Made by a program: the position numbers and the translations under genes. A stretch of 64,000 bases of DNA from an uncultured Geobacteraceae bacterium. Lineage in GTDB: Bacteria; Desulfobacterota; Desulfuromonadia; Geobacterales; Pseudopelobacteraceae. Positions 29,037-38,420 of this stretch are shown here, piece after piece; positions within the stretch are counted from its first letter, which is position 1, and each line of letters starts with the position of its first letter. The notes under the pieces were generated by a model. That model ran no database searches. It was not told the DNA's origin and was given only the letters and a program-made list of their open reading frames with translations. Where the stretch lies: contig CAIUSO010000117.1 of assembly GCA_903901875.1 (NCBI GenBank), forward strand, positions 1-64,000, in the 5' to 3' direction.

Positions 29037-32000
29037 ATGAGCATACTTTCTACCGGCATACGGCGCGTCGCGCCACTTTTCATCGGACTCTCTTTGGTAC
29101 TGTACCTCGGGTATCTGCTGACGGACTTGTATCGTTCCCGAAGTGAGCTCCAGCAAGCGAGTCGTGCCCGAATTCTGGATGATGTGGATAAACGCTCCCA
29201 GGCGGTGGGATACTACTTTTCGGAACGGATCAATGACCTGCAGGAACTGGCCACCAATCGGGAACTGTCGGCCTATTTTGAAAATCAGGCCCTCGGCATG
29301 TCCATGGAGTACGGTCTGGCTGCCAGTCTCGAAGAAGCCAACATCGTTTTTACCGCCTTCCAGAAAAAGAAACGTCTTGATACCGATGCCATTTATAAGC
29401 GGGTGGTCTTTCTTGATTCCGAAGGGCACCTCCTGCTGGATGCCCGTGATGACCAGGTTACTCCCCGCAAGGGAGAAGAACGGGGGTGGAAACGTTTCGT
29501 CGGCAAGAATCGCTCACAATTGAGGTTCTTTGCCGATGGGCAGGATGATGCCCGCGCCATCATTATTTCTATACCCTACATTTTTAAAGAGAAGAAAAGC
29601 GGGCATATTCTCGCCTGGTTGTCTCCGGCAGATATCTACCACCATTTTCTCGCACGTGATGACAGTCAGCATAGTACGGTGGCCCTGCTCTTTGAAAAGG
29701 AGTATGTCATCGGCTCGGCCGAGGCCAAAAATATCGTTTCAAGCCACGGATTCCCCCCACTGGAAAACGTGAAGGAACAGGAACCGCTCAGGTTTGCTTC
29801 TCCGACGTCATCCGGTGAACCGTTGGAGATGATGGTGTTCAGGGTTGCTGTGAAGGGAACACCCTTTGCCCTGGCCCTCTTCACACCTGCCGGTGATGAC
29901 GAGGAGTCCCCCCGCCGAATTCTTGCCGTAACCGGAGGGATCGGTCTGCTGATCCTGTTCGGGGCAGTGGCACTGATCAGAAACAGTATCCGGGAAAAAA
30001 CGATTATTGCCCAGAACGCACACCTGCTGGCGGCCAAGGAGGTTGCTGAGACGGCCAACAGGGCAAAAAGTGAGTTCCTGGCAAACATGAGCCACGAAAT
30101 CCGCACCCCCATGAATGGTATCATCGGTATGACCGATCTGGTCATGGAGACGGAACTCGATCAGGAACAACGGGAATATCTCCGCACTATCAAAACATCA
30201 GGTGAAAATCTTCTTGAGATCATTAATGATGTTCTTGATTTTTCTAAAATCGAAGAGGGGCGTATCGAACTCTGCGAATCTCCGTTTCTTCTTCGCAGCC
30301 TGGTAGGGCAGACCCTGAGGACGCTCTCATCCCGGGCAAATCAGAAGGGACTGGAACTGGTTTTTGCCGTGGAACTTGATGTGCCCGATGCACTGATCGG
30401 TGATCCGGGGCGCCTCCGGCAGGTAGTGATAAATCTGGTGGGTAACGGGGTCAAGTTTACCGATCGTGGGGATATTCGGGTACACATAGCATTGGTGGAG
30501 GAAACGCCCCAGGACGTTCTCCTGTCGTTTGAGGTTACCGACCGCGGAATTGGCATTCCCCCCGAAAAACAGGAACGTATTTTTGAGGCGTTTGAGCAGG
30601 GGGACGCTTCAACCACGAAACAATATGGAGGAACCGGCCTCGGCTTGGCCATCTCAAAAAGACTGATCACCCTGATGGGGGGTGAAATCTCCGTTACCAG
30701 CACTCCCGGAGTGGGGAGCTGTTTCAGTTTCACCGCGCGGTTTGTCACAGGAACAGCTGGGGTGTCCGGCGCAAAAGCAGCTGACTGTATGACAAGCGTG
30801 GAGGGAATCTCCGTACTGGTGGTTGATGATAACTCCCTTAACCGACAGCTCTTGGGGGGGCTTCTCACGGAGTGGGGTATGGTGCCACATTGTGCGGAAA
30901 ATGCTGAGAGTGCCCGTTTGCTCCTTGAATCGTTGTTACAAGAGGATTGCCTCCCACAGATTGCACTGATTGATATCAATATGCCCGATACCGATGGCTG
31001 GGAACTGGTGAAGTCACTTCGTCAGCATACTCTCTACGATCCTCTCAAAATCATCATGATGCCCTGCGCCGGTATGCGTGGCGATGCCGCCCGCTCCCGT
31101 GAGTTTGGCATAAAAGGGTATCTGACCAAGCCGGTCATCTGTGAGGAATTTCGAGATGCGTTGCTGTCGGTTGTCAGCGGTCATGAGTTTTCTGAGCCCG
31201 AACAGCAGCAACGGGGTGCGCGACTTACGGCGGAAAAACAGACCGCCTGTTCGATTCTGGTGGTCGATGATGTGGAGATCAACCGTGAACTGCTCAGAAT
31301 TACGTTGGAGAAACAGGGGCATCGGGTCACCATGGGGTGCAACGGTCAGGAAGCGGTGGAGCGGTTTTTAGAGAGCCGTTTCGATATTATTTTTATGGAT
31401 ATGCAGATGCCGGTCATGGATGGCTACGGTGCTGTGCGGGAAATCCGGCGGGTGGAGCAGGAGAAGGGGGGAAAGGCGACGCCGATTGTTGCCATGACCG
31501 CCTATGCCATGCAGGGGGACCGTGAAAAATGTCTGGAGGGGGGCATGGATGGCTATCTGGCAAAGCCGGCACGACCCGATGATATTATTTCGATCCTGGC
31601 GCGACTGGTGCCCCAATGGGGTGAAACCGCCACCCGTAATCCTGAAGTTGCGACGGCACCGGAACAGAATGAGCATGGTACGTCGGCAGAACAGGAGGGT
31701 GAGCCGGCTGCAAATCTGGTATTTGACCGGGAAGGACTGCTGGCACGTCTTGGCGGCAATGAAGCTCTCTTCCCCATGTTTTTTGGCATGTTTTCCACGA
31801 ATATCGTTGGCTACCTCGAAAATCTTCAGGTCGCTGCCGGGTGCAACAACGGAGAACAGCTGAGAATTCAGGCCCACACCATCAAAGGTGCCGCAGGAAA
31901 TATTGCCGCCCTGCGGGTGCAAACTACTGCCGCCGCCATTGAGGCCCATGCGAAAGAAGGGCGATTAGAGGAGGCATGCGGTCTCATTCAGCAGCTGAAA

Positions 32001-32048
32001 GATGAAATTGCCGAATTTCAGGAAGAAGTTTCGCCGAAAAGCGGGTGA
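29037..32048 (+). CDS. BarA-like hybrid sensor histidine kinase (HK-REC-REC-HPt)
   Basis: About 1,003 residues. TM1 (about 8-30) and TM2 (about 297-318) flank a periplasmic sensor region of roughly 265 residues. Then come HisKA (phospho-acceptor His in [12 protein letters not shown], about 352), HATPase ([21 protein letters not shown]), a first receiver (Asp in [11 protein letters not shown], about 644), a second receiver ([11 protein letters not shown], about 787) and a C-terminal HPt domain (HTIKGAAGN, about 947). It is a complete multi-step phosphorelay whose final acceptor, probably a separate response regulator, is not next to it. The ATG at 29037 follows a terminator and lacks a clear Shine-Dalgarno site; a TTG at 29028 is also possible. 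Confidence 0.93.
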   Translation: MSILSTGIRRVAPLFIGLSLVLYLGYLLTDLYRSRSELQQASRARILDDVDKRSQAVGYYFSERINDLQELATNRELSAYFENQALGMSMEYGLAASLEEANIVFTAFQKKKRLDTDAIYKRVVFLDSEGHLLLDARDDQVTPRKGEERGWKRFVGKNRSQLRFFADGQDDARAIIISIPYIFKEKKSGHILAWLSPADIYHHFLARDDSQHSTVALLFEKEYVIGSAEAKNIVSSHGFPPLENVKEQEPLRFASPTSSGEPLEMMVFRVAVKGTPFALALFTPAGDDEESPRRILAVTGGIGLLILFGAVALIRNSIREKTIIAQNAHLLAAKEVAETANRAKSEFLANMSHEIRTPMNGIIGMTDLVMETELDQEQREYLRTIKTSGENLLEIINDVLDFSKIEEGRIELCESPFLLRSLVGQTLRTLSSRANQKGLELVFAVELDVPDALIGDPGRLRQVVINLVGNGVKFTDRGDIRVHIALVEETPQDVLLSFEVTDRGIGIPPEKQERIFEAFEQGDASTTKQYGGTGLGLAISKRLITLMGGEISVTSTPGVGSCFSFTARFVTGTAGVSGAKAADCMTSVEGISVLVVDDNSLNRQLLGGLLTEWGMVPHCAENAESARLLLESLLQEDCLPQIALIDINMPDTDGWELVKSLRQHTLYDPLKIIMMPCAGMRGDAARSREFGIKGYLTKPVICEEFRDALLSVVSGHEFSEPEQQQRGARLTAEKQTACSILVVDDVEINRELLRITLEKQGHRVTMGCNGQEAVERFLESRFDIIFMDMQMPVMDGYGAVREIRRVEQEKGGKATPIVAMTAYAMQGDREKCLEGGMDGYLAKPARPDDIISILARLVPQWGETATRNPEVATAPEQNEHGTSAEQEGEPAANLVFDREGLLARLGGNEALFPMFFGMFSTNIVGYLENLQVAAGCNNGEQLRIQAHTIKGAAGNIAALRVQTTAAAIEAHAKEGRLEEACGLIQQLKDEIAEFQEEVSPKSG

Positions 32049-32208
32049 AAACCGAACGGTACCATTGAGAAAATGCAGGCGGATTCATATCGGCAGAGCG
32101 GAGTCCAGTAACTCGCTGTTCATACACGTGTTTGGCAAAGTTTGTGTCTTCTCCGTACTCGTGATATTCTTTTTTTGCTTATATTACTGCGTGGTACGGA
32201 GAAAAACC

Positions 32209-32457
32209 ATGCTGGCACAACGACTAGTTTACGAGCACGCTCCTCGCACAATTTCGACTCCCGCCGAATTCCATAACGCCTCCATCGAGGTGCTGTTTTT
32301 TCGCCTGCATGAATCGGGTACGGCGACAAACACGACGAGCGAGAATGCTGACTCTCAAATGAATAAAATTCTTATGTCCGAACCGGTACAACTTTCGGCC
32401 ATTTCTCTTGATACCACCAGCTTTACCTTTTGTCGGGAAGAAGCCAATGCCAGATAG
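32209..32457 (+). CDS. putative antitoxin of a PIN toxin pair
   Basis: 82 residues. The start ATG 32209 has GGAG 7 nt upstream. The N-terminus (MLAQRLVYEHAPRTISTPAEF, then HNASIEVLFFRL) resembles small antitoxin-like proteins that begin with a short beta-hairpin domain of the form PxxIxxPxEFxxxxxEVxxLxL. The gene overlaps the start of the following PIN gene by 11 nt, the normal arrangement for type II toxin-antitoxin pairs (antitoxin first). The exact antitoxin family is not certain. Confidence 0.6.
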   Translation: MLAQRLVYEHAPRTISTPAEFHNASIEVLFFRLHESGTATNTTSENADSQMNKILMSEPVQLSAISLDTTSFTFCREEANAR

Positions 32458-32863
32458 GCCGGTTTTTCTGGACAGCAATATCATCATCTATGCCTATTCC
32501 CGGACAGACTCTAATAAGGCCGATATTGCCCGTCGGATTCTGGCTTCCGGCAATGTGATTATAAGTGTGCAGGTCATCAATGAATTTGTCGCGGTAACTC
32601 ATAAAAAGCTGAGACACTAACTGGAAGAAATTGAAGCGACGGTTCGAGAATTTTTACCCTTTACCCATCCGGTGCCTCTTTCCACGGAAACGTCATTACG
32701 TGCGTTACGCATTGCCAATGTGTACCGGCTTGCGTGGTATGACAGTCTCATTGTTGCATCGACCCTCGAAAACGAATGTTCGCTGCTTATTTCAGAAGAC
32801 TTGCGACATAAACAGGTTATTGAAAAAACGCTTACTATTATCAACCCCTTCAAAAACATATAA
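32447..32863 (+). pseudogene. PIN-domain toxin interrupted by an in-frame stop
   Basis: Reading the same frame from ATG 32447 gives a complete PIN domain of about 138 codons, split by one TAA at 32618-32620 after residue 57. Both halves fit: FLDSNIIIYAYS with the first catalytic Asp and INEFVAV with the Glu before the stop, then RLAWYDSLIVAS and LISEDLRHKQV with the remaining acidic residues after it. Without the stop it would be an intact VapC-like ribonuclease. The 3' end overlaps the convergent histidine kinase gene by 14 nt. The single change suggests recent loss, or possibly selection against the toxin. A sequencing error cannot be excluded. Confidence 0.75.
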
Positions 32864-34412
32864 CCGGAAGTGATATAATAAAGGTTGTCCCCTTTCCCAC
32901 CTCACTCTGTACATTGATTTTTCCACCGTTATTGGCAATAATTCCGTATGAAATAGCCAGGCCGAGGCCGGTACCTTCAGCTTTGGTGGTAAAAAACGGA
33001 TCAAAGATTCTGGTGAGATTTTCCTCGGCAATCCCCGTGCCGGTATCCTTGAATGAAATGAAGATACTCTGGCGGTCGGAGCTTTGTTCGGTTGAAATAT
33101 CCAGATTGCCACCGTGGGGCATAGCGTGGCCGGCATTAATAACGAGGTTCATAAACACCTGCCGAATCTGATTGGGGTCAACAGATACCAGGGGAATATT
33201 TTCATCGTACTGTTTGGTAATGACGATGGAACTGAAATCCGGATGATGGTGAAAGAGAGTGGCGACTTCATCGAGAAGTGATGTAATGGCTATCTGCTCC
33301 TTTGCCGGCAATGATTCCCGGCTGAATTCAAGCAGATCCTTTACAATGCCGGCGCACCTTTTTGTCTCTGAAATTATCTTGTCCAGATCGGGTAATAATG
33401 CCGGATCGAGTCTCTTGTCGCTGCCCAGAATTGAAGCATAGAGGAGGATACCGGTGAGCGGGTTATTGATTTCATGGGCAACCCCTGCCGAGAGAGTGCC
33501 GAGTGAAGCCAGCTTTTCGGAGCGTCGGAGCTGTTCCTCCATACGCATGACCGCTTGACTCCGTTCTTCCACCTTTTGCTCCAGGCTTTCGGCCCACTCC
33601 TTAAGTTCCCGGTCGGCGGTACCAAGATTTTCGGTCATACGGTTTATCGCTTCAGACAACGCACCCAGTTCGTCTCTACTGGTTACGGTGACCCGTGAGT
33701 CAAGATTGCCCGTCGCAACCTGTACCGTATGCCTGACAAGCTTCTGAACCGGAATGTCCACAAGATAATGGGTCAGAATAGTAACCAGTATGCCGATTAT
33801 CAGCAGGAGCAGGCATGTCAACATGACAAACTCCAGTCGATATTCGTGGGATTTCTTTCTCAGCATCTCAAGGGAAATAGATATGTCAAGATGTCCCAGA
33901 ACGGTGTCCTCTACGGGGTGAAAATGGCAGGCGGCACTACTGCATGCGGGTTCATTGCGTATGGCCCTGGTAAAACCGAGGGATTCCTTTCCGGCTTTCG
34001 ACACAAGTATGCGGCTGTTATGTGCCAATGGGGGCGTGGTGCCCGTTTCTGCAGACGAGTGACATCTGGTACACCTGTGGGCATAGATGCCGACCATGGA
34101 ACCAACCTCTCCCGCTTTGCTTGAAAAAGCCACTCTCCCTTTTTGATCGATCAGTCTGATATATTCAATGTTTTCGCTGGCAGCAATTCTGCCGATCATG
34201 CTATTAAGACTCGACTTATCATTCTTCATCATGGCATCGTAGGTGCTTTGGCCGATAACATCACCAATTTCTTCAGCATTTGAAACGGCGTAGCCGATCA
34301 TAACCTTTCTGAAGTTTTTCAGGTTGATATTGTCCAGCACACCCATGAACACCAGCAGGATGAGCGATGTTGCAAAGGTCAGTTTTGCGATGAGGGGGAT
34401 TGGTATGTTCAT
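32850..34412 (-). CDS. sensor histidine kinase with c-heme motifs in the periplasmic domain
   Basis: 520 residues. TM1 (about 8-28), a periplasmic sensor (about 30-190) with CXXCH at 114-118 (CTRCH) and a CX4CH at 157-163 (CSSAACH, followed by FHP), TM2 (about 194-216), HAMP (about 217-268), coiled coil, HisKA with the acceptor His in GVAHEINNP (H313), and HATPase ending with [17 protein letters not shown] and CX4CH are covalent heme attachment motifs, so a one- or two-heme redox sensor is likely. The periplasmic module recurs in the kinase-less protein at 43127-43942. No response regulator is adjacent; the nearest sigma54-type regulator is at 46915. Confidence 0.9.
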   Translation of the reverse strand: MNIPIPLIAKLTFATSLILLVFMGVLDNINLKNFRKVMIGYAVSNAEEIGDVIGQSTYDAMMKNDKSSLNSMIGRIAASENIEYIRLIDQKGRVAFSSKAGEVGSMVGIYAHRCTRCHSSAETGTTPPLAHNSRILVSKAGKESLGFTRAIRNEPACSSAACHFHPVEDTVLGHLDISISLEMLRKKSHEYRLEFVMLTCLLLLIIGILVTILTHYLVDIPVQKLVRHTVQVATGNLDSRVTVTSRDELGALSEAINRMTENLGTADRELKEWAESLEQKVEERSQAVMRMEEQLRRSEKLASLGTLSAGVAHEINNPLTGILLYASILGSDKRLDPALLPDLDKIISETKRCAGIVKDLLEFSRESLPAKEQIAITSLLDEVATLFHHHPDFSSIVITKQYDENIPLVSVDPNQIRQVFMNLVINAGHAMPHGGNLDISTEQSSDRQSIFISFKDTGTGIAEENLTRIFDPFFTTKAEGTGLGLAISYGIIANNGGKINVQSEVGKGTTFIISLPVICF

Positions 34413-34536
34413 ACTGCGTCACCTCGTAATGTCAGGGTGCTCCATCATACCACAAGACCGATTCTCCCACCAGACAAGTATCTTGGCACATTCCGTGCTT
34501 CGTCTGTTACAGATAAACAGTGATGGGAGGTTGGCC

Positions 34537-34764
34537 ATGTGGCAACCAAAGATGGACTTTATGAGAACATTTCATGTGGTATGCTCAGTAACCACGTTTA
34601 TCACTGCTCTGACGGTTATGGTTATCTGCGTGTCACCCACCATTTCTCCGGCGGTATACCGTTTTCTGGTTGATGATCGCATCGGAATTGTTATACCTTA
34701 CGTGTTGTTTATAGCCTTGGGAGAGTCTGCATTTTCGATCTGGTATTTCCTCACCAGAAAATGA
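34537..34764 (+). CDS. small membrane protein
   Basis: 75 residues, two predicted membrane helices (FHVVCSVTTFITALTVMVICV and IVIPYVLFIALGESAFSIWYFL). GGGAGG lies 6-7 nt before the ATG, which sets the start; upstream in-frame codons overlap the promoter region of the divergent kinase. No family recognised. It is followed 29 nt later by another small membrane protein in the same direction. Confidence 0.6.
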   Translation: MWQPKMDFMRTFHVVCSVTTFITALTVMVICVSPTISPAVYRFLVDDRIGIVIPYVLFIALGESAFSIWYFLTRK

Positions 34765-34793
34765 ACGTTACGTCGTTGTACAGGAGTACGTAA

Positions 34794-35144
34794 TTGGAAA
34801 ATAATCCGATTGATTCCGTGGTGTATGCACGCACGCTCAGACAGACCCGCAGACGCCGCAAGGTATTTTTTGCCACGGTTCTCACCTATATTCCCGCGTT
34901 ATATGTTGTTCATTCCATTTCTCCCACCACCAGGGCGATGGGAACATTCTTCGCCATCTGGCTCGTCTTTCTGATACTGGCAACCATTTTGGTAACGGTC
35001 AGCAAATGTCCCCGGTGCGGCAACTATTTTCATGTACATGGACCGACACTGCTGATTCTGCGTAAATGCCTTCATTGCCAACTTCACATCGCTTCCAATG
35101 AACTGCCGGGCTCATTAAATGGGGTGGTACCGTATAATAAATAA
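34794..35144 (+). CDS. membrane protein with a zinc-ribbon, TTG start
   Basis: 116 residues. It starts at TTG 34794, which has AGGAG 7 nt upstream; no ATG is suitably placed. A basic N-terminus (RQTRRRRK) precedes two membrane helices (VFFATVLTYIPALYVVHSI and FFAIWLVFLILATILVTV), and the C-terminal part carries paired CPRCGNYF and CLHCQL motifs, probably a structural Zn site on the cytoplasmic side. Function not recognised. Confidence 0.65.
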   Translation: MENNPIDSVVYARTLRQTRRRRKVFFATVLTYIPALYVVHSISPTTRAMGTFFAIWLVFLILATILVTVSKCPRCGNYFHVHGPTLLILRKCLHCQLHIASNELPGSLNGVVPYNK

Positions 35145-35263
35145 ATACAATGTCCCGGTGAGAGTATTAATTTTTTATACGGTAAGCCAGCAGTAGCAGT
35201 TTTTTTATACGCACTACAACTCGTATTCCATACATTACTGTTTGTTATGTTTGTTAGTTGAGT

Positions 35264-35279
35264 TGGCATCAGTAATGCA
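35264..35279 (+). promoter_or_regulatory. candidate sigma54 promoter
   Basis: TGGCATC, four bases, ATGCA: the -24 GG and -12 GC are present at the exact sigma54 spacing, with one mismatch in each box. It lies about 45 nt before the small membrane protein gene at 35324. A matching enhancer-binding site was not identified. Confidence 0.4.
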
Positions 35280-35323
35280 ATAGATAAAATAACGGGAAAA
35301 AGAAATCGGACGAGGAGGATGTC

Positions 35324-35554
35324 ATGAGAACGCTCGCAACTATTATGGCCACATTGGCCCCGGCGACTGCGATGGCAGCGAACGGAATTGGTGAAGACAC
35401 AAGTGGGATTTTCGTATGGGTATTTCTCGGGTTTTGCGCGCTGATAATCGTAGCCCAGATAGTACCGGCAGTATTGCTGATGACTGGAATGGTAAAGGGT
35501 GTGGTGTCAGTTGTGAAGGAAGAGTTGGCACCGGCCACAACCAGGGTCCGGTAA
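35324..35554 (+). CDS. small membrane protein
   Basis: 76 residues, with GAGGAGG 5-7 nt before the ATG. The N-terminus looks like a signal peptide (MRTLATIMATLAPATAMAANG) and is followed by one long membrane helix (IFVWVFLGFCALIIVAQIVPAVLLMTG) and a short charged tail. No family recognised. It is probably expressed from the sigma54-like promoter upstream. Convergent with the hydrogenase operon. Confidence 0.65.
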   Translation: MRTLATIMATLAPATAMAANGIGEDTSGIFVWVFLGFCALIIVAQIVPAVLLMTGMVKGVVSVVKEELAPATTRVR

Positions 35555-35565
35555 AGGAGGACAGT

Positions 35566-35586
35566 ATGACGTTGACGCCTCAGTAG
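35566..35586 (+). other. six-codon mini-ORF with a perfect ribosome site
   Basis: An ideal AAGGAGG (overlapping the stop of the previous gene) is followed 5 nt later by ATG ACG TTG ACG CCT CAG TAG. The stop codon is within the left arm of the terminator hairpin at 35581-35615. It may be the stump of a deleted gene or a leader-like peptide whose translation affects the hairpin. Confidence 0.35.
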
Positions 35587-35615
35587 AAGGCCACCCCTCC
35601 GGTGGCCTTCTACTG
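35581..35615. terminator. bidirectional terminator hairpin
   Basis: 15-bp perfect stem CAGTAGAAGGCCACC / GGTGGCCTTCTACTG with a 5-nt loop CCTCC, between the rightward small membrane protein and the leftward hydrogenase operon, touching the stop codon of the VKOR gene. There is no long T-tract. Confidence 0.6.
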
Positions 35616-36140
35616 TTATGGAAGAACGTGGACGCCAAGAACAGCTGCTGCTAACCCTGCTATAACCATCATCACCATCAGGGCTATCCATCCGGTAATC
35701 GCCCCCCTTCCCGCACCGCCTGAGCTTTTTTCAACGATCAGCAGTACGGTCGCTACGCAGAGGGCACAACAAATTGTGACGCACAGGGGACACCAGGCAC
35801 CAATGACGTATTTTTGTATCCAGAGCAGGCGCAACTCCGCGCCGATGCCTGCAAAGACTGCTACTGAAAGCAGCAGGTCCAGAGCCTGATACTTTTTCCG
35901 GTACAACAGGAACATCAACATAATGCTGAAATATGCGATACCAAACCATCCCATGTTGATACCGAAGAGGGCAAAGCCGGCGGCATCTCGACACGCTGAG
36001 ACCAGGCAGAACTCCTGAATTACGGAAAAAACGGAAAAGAACCATGCCGTCATAACAGCCATCCATAACAGCAGTGGCGTCTTGCTCCATTTCGAAACAG
36101 TCTGGAAGAATGTCATGAAAATTTTAAACTCCGGGGGCAC
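35616..36140 (-). CDS. vitamin K epoxide reductase (VKOR) family membrane protein
   Basis: About 174 residues, four to five membrane helices. It has the VKOR redox pair CPLC in GAWCPLCVTICC and a loop Cys pair (EFCLVSACRDA), with WFG and a Ser/Asn-rich first loop. Bacterial VKOR proteins oxidise a DsbA-like partner and pass electrons to quinone. It is the last gene of the leftward hyb operon, 3 nt after hybD, with a GTG start at 36140; an ATG at 36116 (MTFFQTV) is a possible alternative with GGAG 12 nt away. No fused thioredoxin domain. Its place suggests a role in disulfide formation linked to the hydrogenase or its quinone, which is an inference. Confidence 0.85.
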   Translation of the reverse strand: MPPEFKIFMTFFQTVSKWSKTPLLLWMAVMTAWFFSVFSVIQEFCLVSACRDAAGFALFGINMGWFGIAYFSIMLMFLLYRKKYQALDLLLSVAVFAGIGAELRLLWIQKYVIGAWCPLCVTICCALCVATVLLIVEKSSGGAGRGAITGWIALMVMMVIAGLAAAVLGVHVLP

Positions 36141-36143
36141 ATT

Positions 36144-36650
36144 TCACAGAATAGTTGTAACACAGAGCTTTTCCCCCCTTGGTGTCACCGACAGTCCCAG
36201 TGCCGTAAGTTCATCGGCAATCATCCCGCTTAGTCTGCCGATGTTTGCAGCAATCTCATCCGTCAGCTCCAGTCCGGTGTCAATGCATTTTGGTTCGATA
36301 CCAAGTAAAACAATTTTTTTCGGCAACGAGTCCGTGAGACGGGCGGTGGCAAGCAGGTCTGAAATTCCCAATTGATGGGGGGAAATCTTCTGCTGGAACA
36401 GTGCCGGCACATCGGCCCCTTCAAATCGGGAAAGTGTTCCCCAGGGATACCCGCATCTGACAACATCGATCAATATGAGGACATCTTTCCCCTGAATGTA
36501 GTAAAGAAGTTCAATTCCGCTGGTCCCTCCATCGAGCAGCTCGACTCCACCCATCGGTTGATAGGTCCGTTCAAACTCTTCAATGACGCGCACACCTGCC
36601 CCCTCATCCTGAAGGAGCAGGTTGCCGATTCCCATAACAAGTACATTCAT
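36144..36650 (-). CDS. hybD: hydrogenase maturation endopeptidase
   Basis: 168 residues of the HyaD/HybD family, which removes the C-terminal peptide of the large subunit after nickel insertion. Seen: the N-terminal VLVMGIGNLLLQDEGAGV with the nickel-sensing Glu, and IDVVRCG with the Asp; the His of ISPHQLG is the third expected ligand. It follows the large-subunit gene by 8 nt and matches the presence of a cleavable C-terminal tail there. Confidence 0.95.
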   Translation of the reverse strand: MNVLVMGIGNLLLQDEGAGVRVIEEFERTYQPMGGVELLDGGTSGIELLYYIQGKDVLILIDVVRCGYPWGTLSRFEGADVPALFQQKISPHQLGISDLLATARLTDSLPKKIVLLGIEPKCIDTGLELTDEIAANIGRLSGMIADELTALGLSVTPRGEKLCVTTIL

Positions 36651-36658
36651 GAATTTTC

Positions 36659-38359
36659 CTAAAGAGCCTTGACGGTGACAATTGCCTTTTTTTCCTTATC
36701 AACCATATGAATGGCGCATGCCAGACACGGATCAAAGGAGTGGACGGTCCGCAACACTTCCAGCGGCTTTTCAGGGTCCGCTATGGGGGTTCCAATTAGC
36801 GAAGCCTCATAGGGTCCCGGTTGGTCCTTGGAGTTTCGTGGACTTGAGTTCCATGTTGAGGGTACAACACACTGGTAATTCTTGATTTTTTTGTTATCAA
36901 TGACAACCCAGTGGGAGAGTACCCCCCGGGGAGCTTCATGCATACCGACCCCCCTGATCTCTCCCTTGGGAAATTCAGGTTTGTTGAAGGTCCTGGTGTC
37001 ACCGGTGCCAATGTTGTTGATCAGAAGCTGCCACTGCTCTTGGATAACCTCGTTCAGTACTGCGGTGCGTATGGCCCGGGCTGCATGGCGGCCAATGGTT
37101 GAATGAAGGGCTCCCAGGCCAACCGGCTTTCCGGCAAGAGTGCTGATAGTGGCCAAGGCCTTGTCGGCATACTTCTTCGTCGGGGCATGTCCGGCAGCAT
37201 AGAGACAGAGGACGTTTGCCAACGGACCGACCTGGGCGGGCGCACCGTTAAAGGTGGGGGCCTTTACCCATGAATACTTGCCGTTGTCCTGAAAGTCCGT
37301 ATAGTGAGGATCTGTCTCCCCTTCCCAAGGATGTCTGTCTCCATCCTGCTTATACCAGGAATGCTTACTGCTCTCGCTCACACCCTTAATGAAGAACTCA
37401 TCCTGATAGGTCTTAATCGGCCTGAACTGTGATATATCACCGTGGGGAATATAGCCACCAGAAAGAGCAAAGGACGTGCATTTAGTATCCAGCGGATATT
37501 CCGGCACGCTCAGGTAGTTGGTCACTCCGGCTCCGTACCCGGTCCAGTCACTGTAAAATGCACCGACTGCGCACACGTCCGGTACGTACACATTGTTGAT
37601 GAAGTTACCAAGCTCATCCATAAGGGTTTTTACGTGGAAAAGCTTTTCCATGGTCAGTGTGGACGGACTGTCATTATTGATGGGATTTGCCACACCTCCG
37701 ACGGCAAGATTCTGAATATGGGGGGTTTTTGAGCCGAGTATGGAGATGATCATGTTCGCTTTACGCTGCACGTCCAGAGCCTGAAGATAGTGGGCGGAGG
37801 CCAGCAGATTGACCTCCGGGCTGAGCTTCATGGCGGGATGTCCCCAGTAACCGTTGGTGAATATGCCCAGTTGGCCGCTGTCGACAAAACCTTTTAATTT
37901 TTCCTGCACAGCACTCAACTCCTGAACACTGTTCAGATGCCACGAGGAGATGCCCTGTGCAAGTGAGGCACTCTTTTTCGGGTCCGCCTTCAAGGCTGAG
38001 GTGACATCAACCCAATCCAGGGCAGAGAGATGATAAAAGTGTACGATGTGGTCCTGGATGGCATGGGCTGCGATCAGCATATTGCGGATATATTGGGCAT
38101 TCAGGGGAACTTCCAGATGCAGCGCGTGCTCAACTGACCTGACCGACGCAATTGCGTGAACTGTCGTACAGACGCCACAGATTCTCTGGGTAAATATCCA
38201 CGCCTCACGGGGGTCTCTCCCCTTGAGAATAAGTTCCAGTCCCCGCCACATCTGGCCCGATGCCCATGCGTTGCTTACCCGGCCATTGGTGACTTCACAA
38301 TCTACCCGTAAATGCCCTTCTATTCTGGTTACCGGATCAATGGTGATTCGTGTTGCCAT
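36659..38359 (-). CDS. hybC: [NiFe] hydrogenase large subunit
   Basis: 566 residues. Both pairs of nickel-ligand Cys are present: RICGVCTTVH (C61, C64) near the N-terminus and DPCLACAIH (C545, C548) near the C-terminus. The expected processing site is after H551, releasing a 15-residue tail. It oxidises H2 (or makes it) at the Ni-Fe(CN)2CO centre and is carried across the membrane by the Tat signal of its small-subunit partner. Fourth gene in hybO-A-B-C-D order. Confidence 0.97.
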   Translation of the reverse strand: MATRITIDPVTRIEGHLRVDCEVTNGRVSNAWASGQMWRGLELILKGRDPREAWIFTQRICGVCTTVHAIASVRSVEHALHLEVPLNAQYIRNMLIAAHAIQDHIVHFYHLSALDWVDVTSALKADPKKSASLAQGISSWHLNSVQELSAVQEKLKGFVDSGQLGIFTNGYWGHPAMKLSPEVNLLASAHYLQALDVQRKANMIISILGSKTPHIQNLAVGGVANPINNDSPSTLTMEKLFHVKTLMDELGNFINNVYVPDVCAVGAFYSDWTGYGAGVTNYLSVPEYPLDTKCTSFALSGGYIPHGDISQFRPIKTYQDEFFIKGVSESSKHSWYKQDGDRHPWEGETDPHYTDFQDNGKYSWVKAPTFNGAPAQVGPLANVLCLYAAGHAPTKKYADKALATISTLAGKPVGLGALHSTIGRHAARAIRTAVLNEVIQEQWQLLINNIGTGDTRTFNKPEFPKGEIRGVGMHEAPRGVLSHWVVIDNKKIKNYQCVVPSTWNSSPRNSKDQPGPYEASLIGTPIADPEKPLEVLRTVHSFDPCLACAIHMVDKEKKAIVTVKAL

Positions 38360-38420
38360 AGCTTCCTCCCCGTTTTCATGTATATTTTACGGTAATTGAC
38401 AGCAAAAAAAAGTCGGTGAA

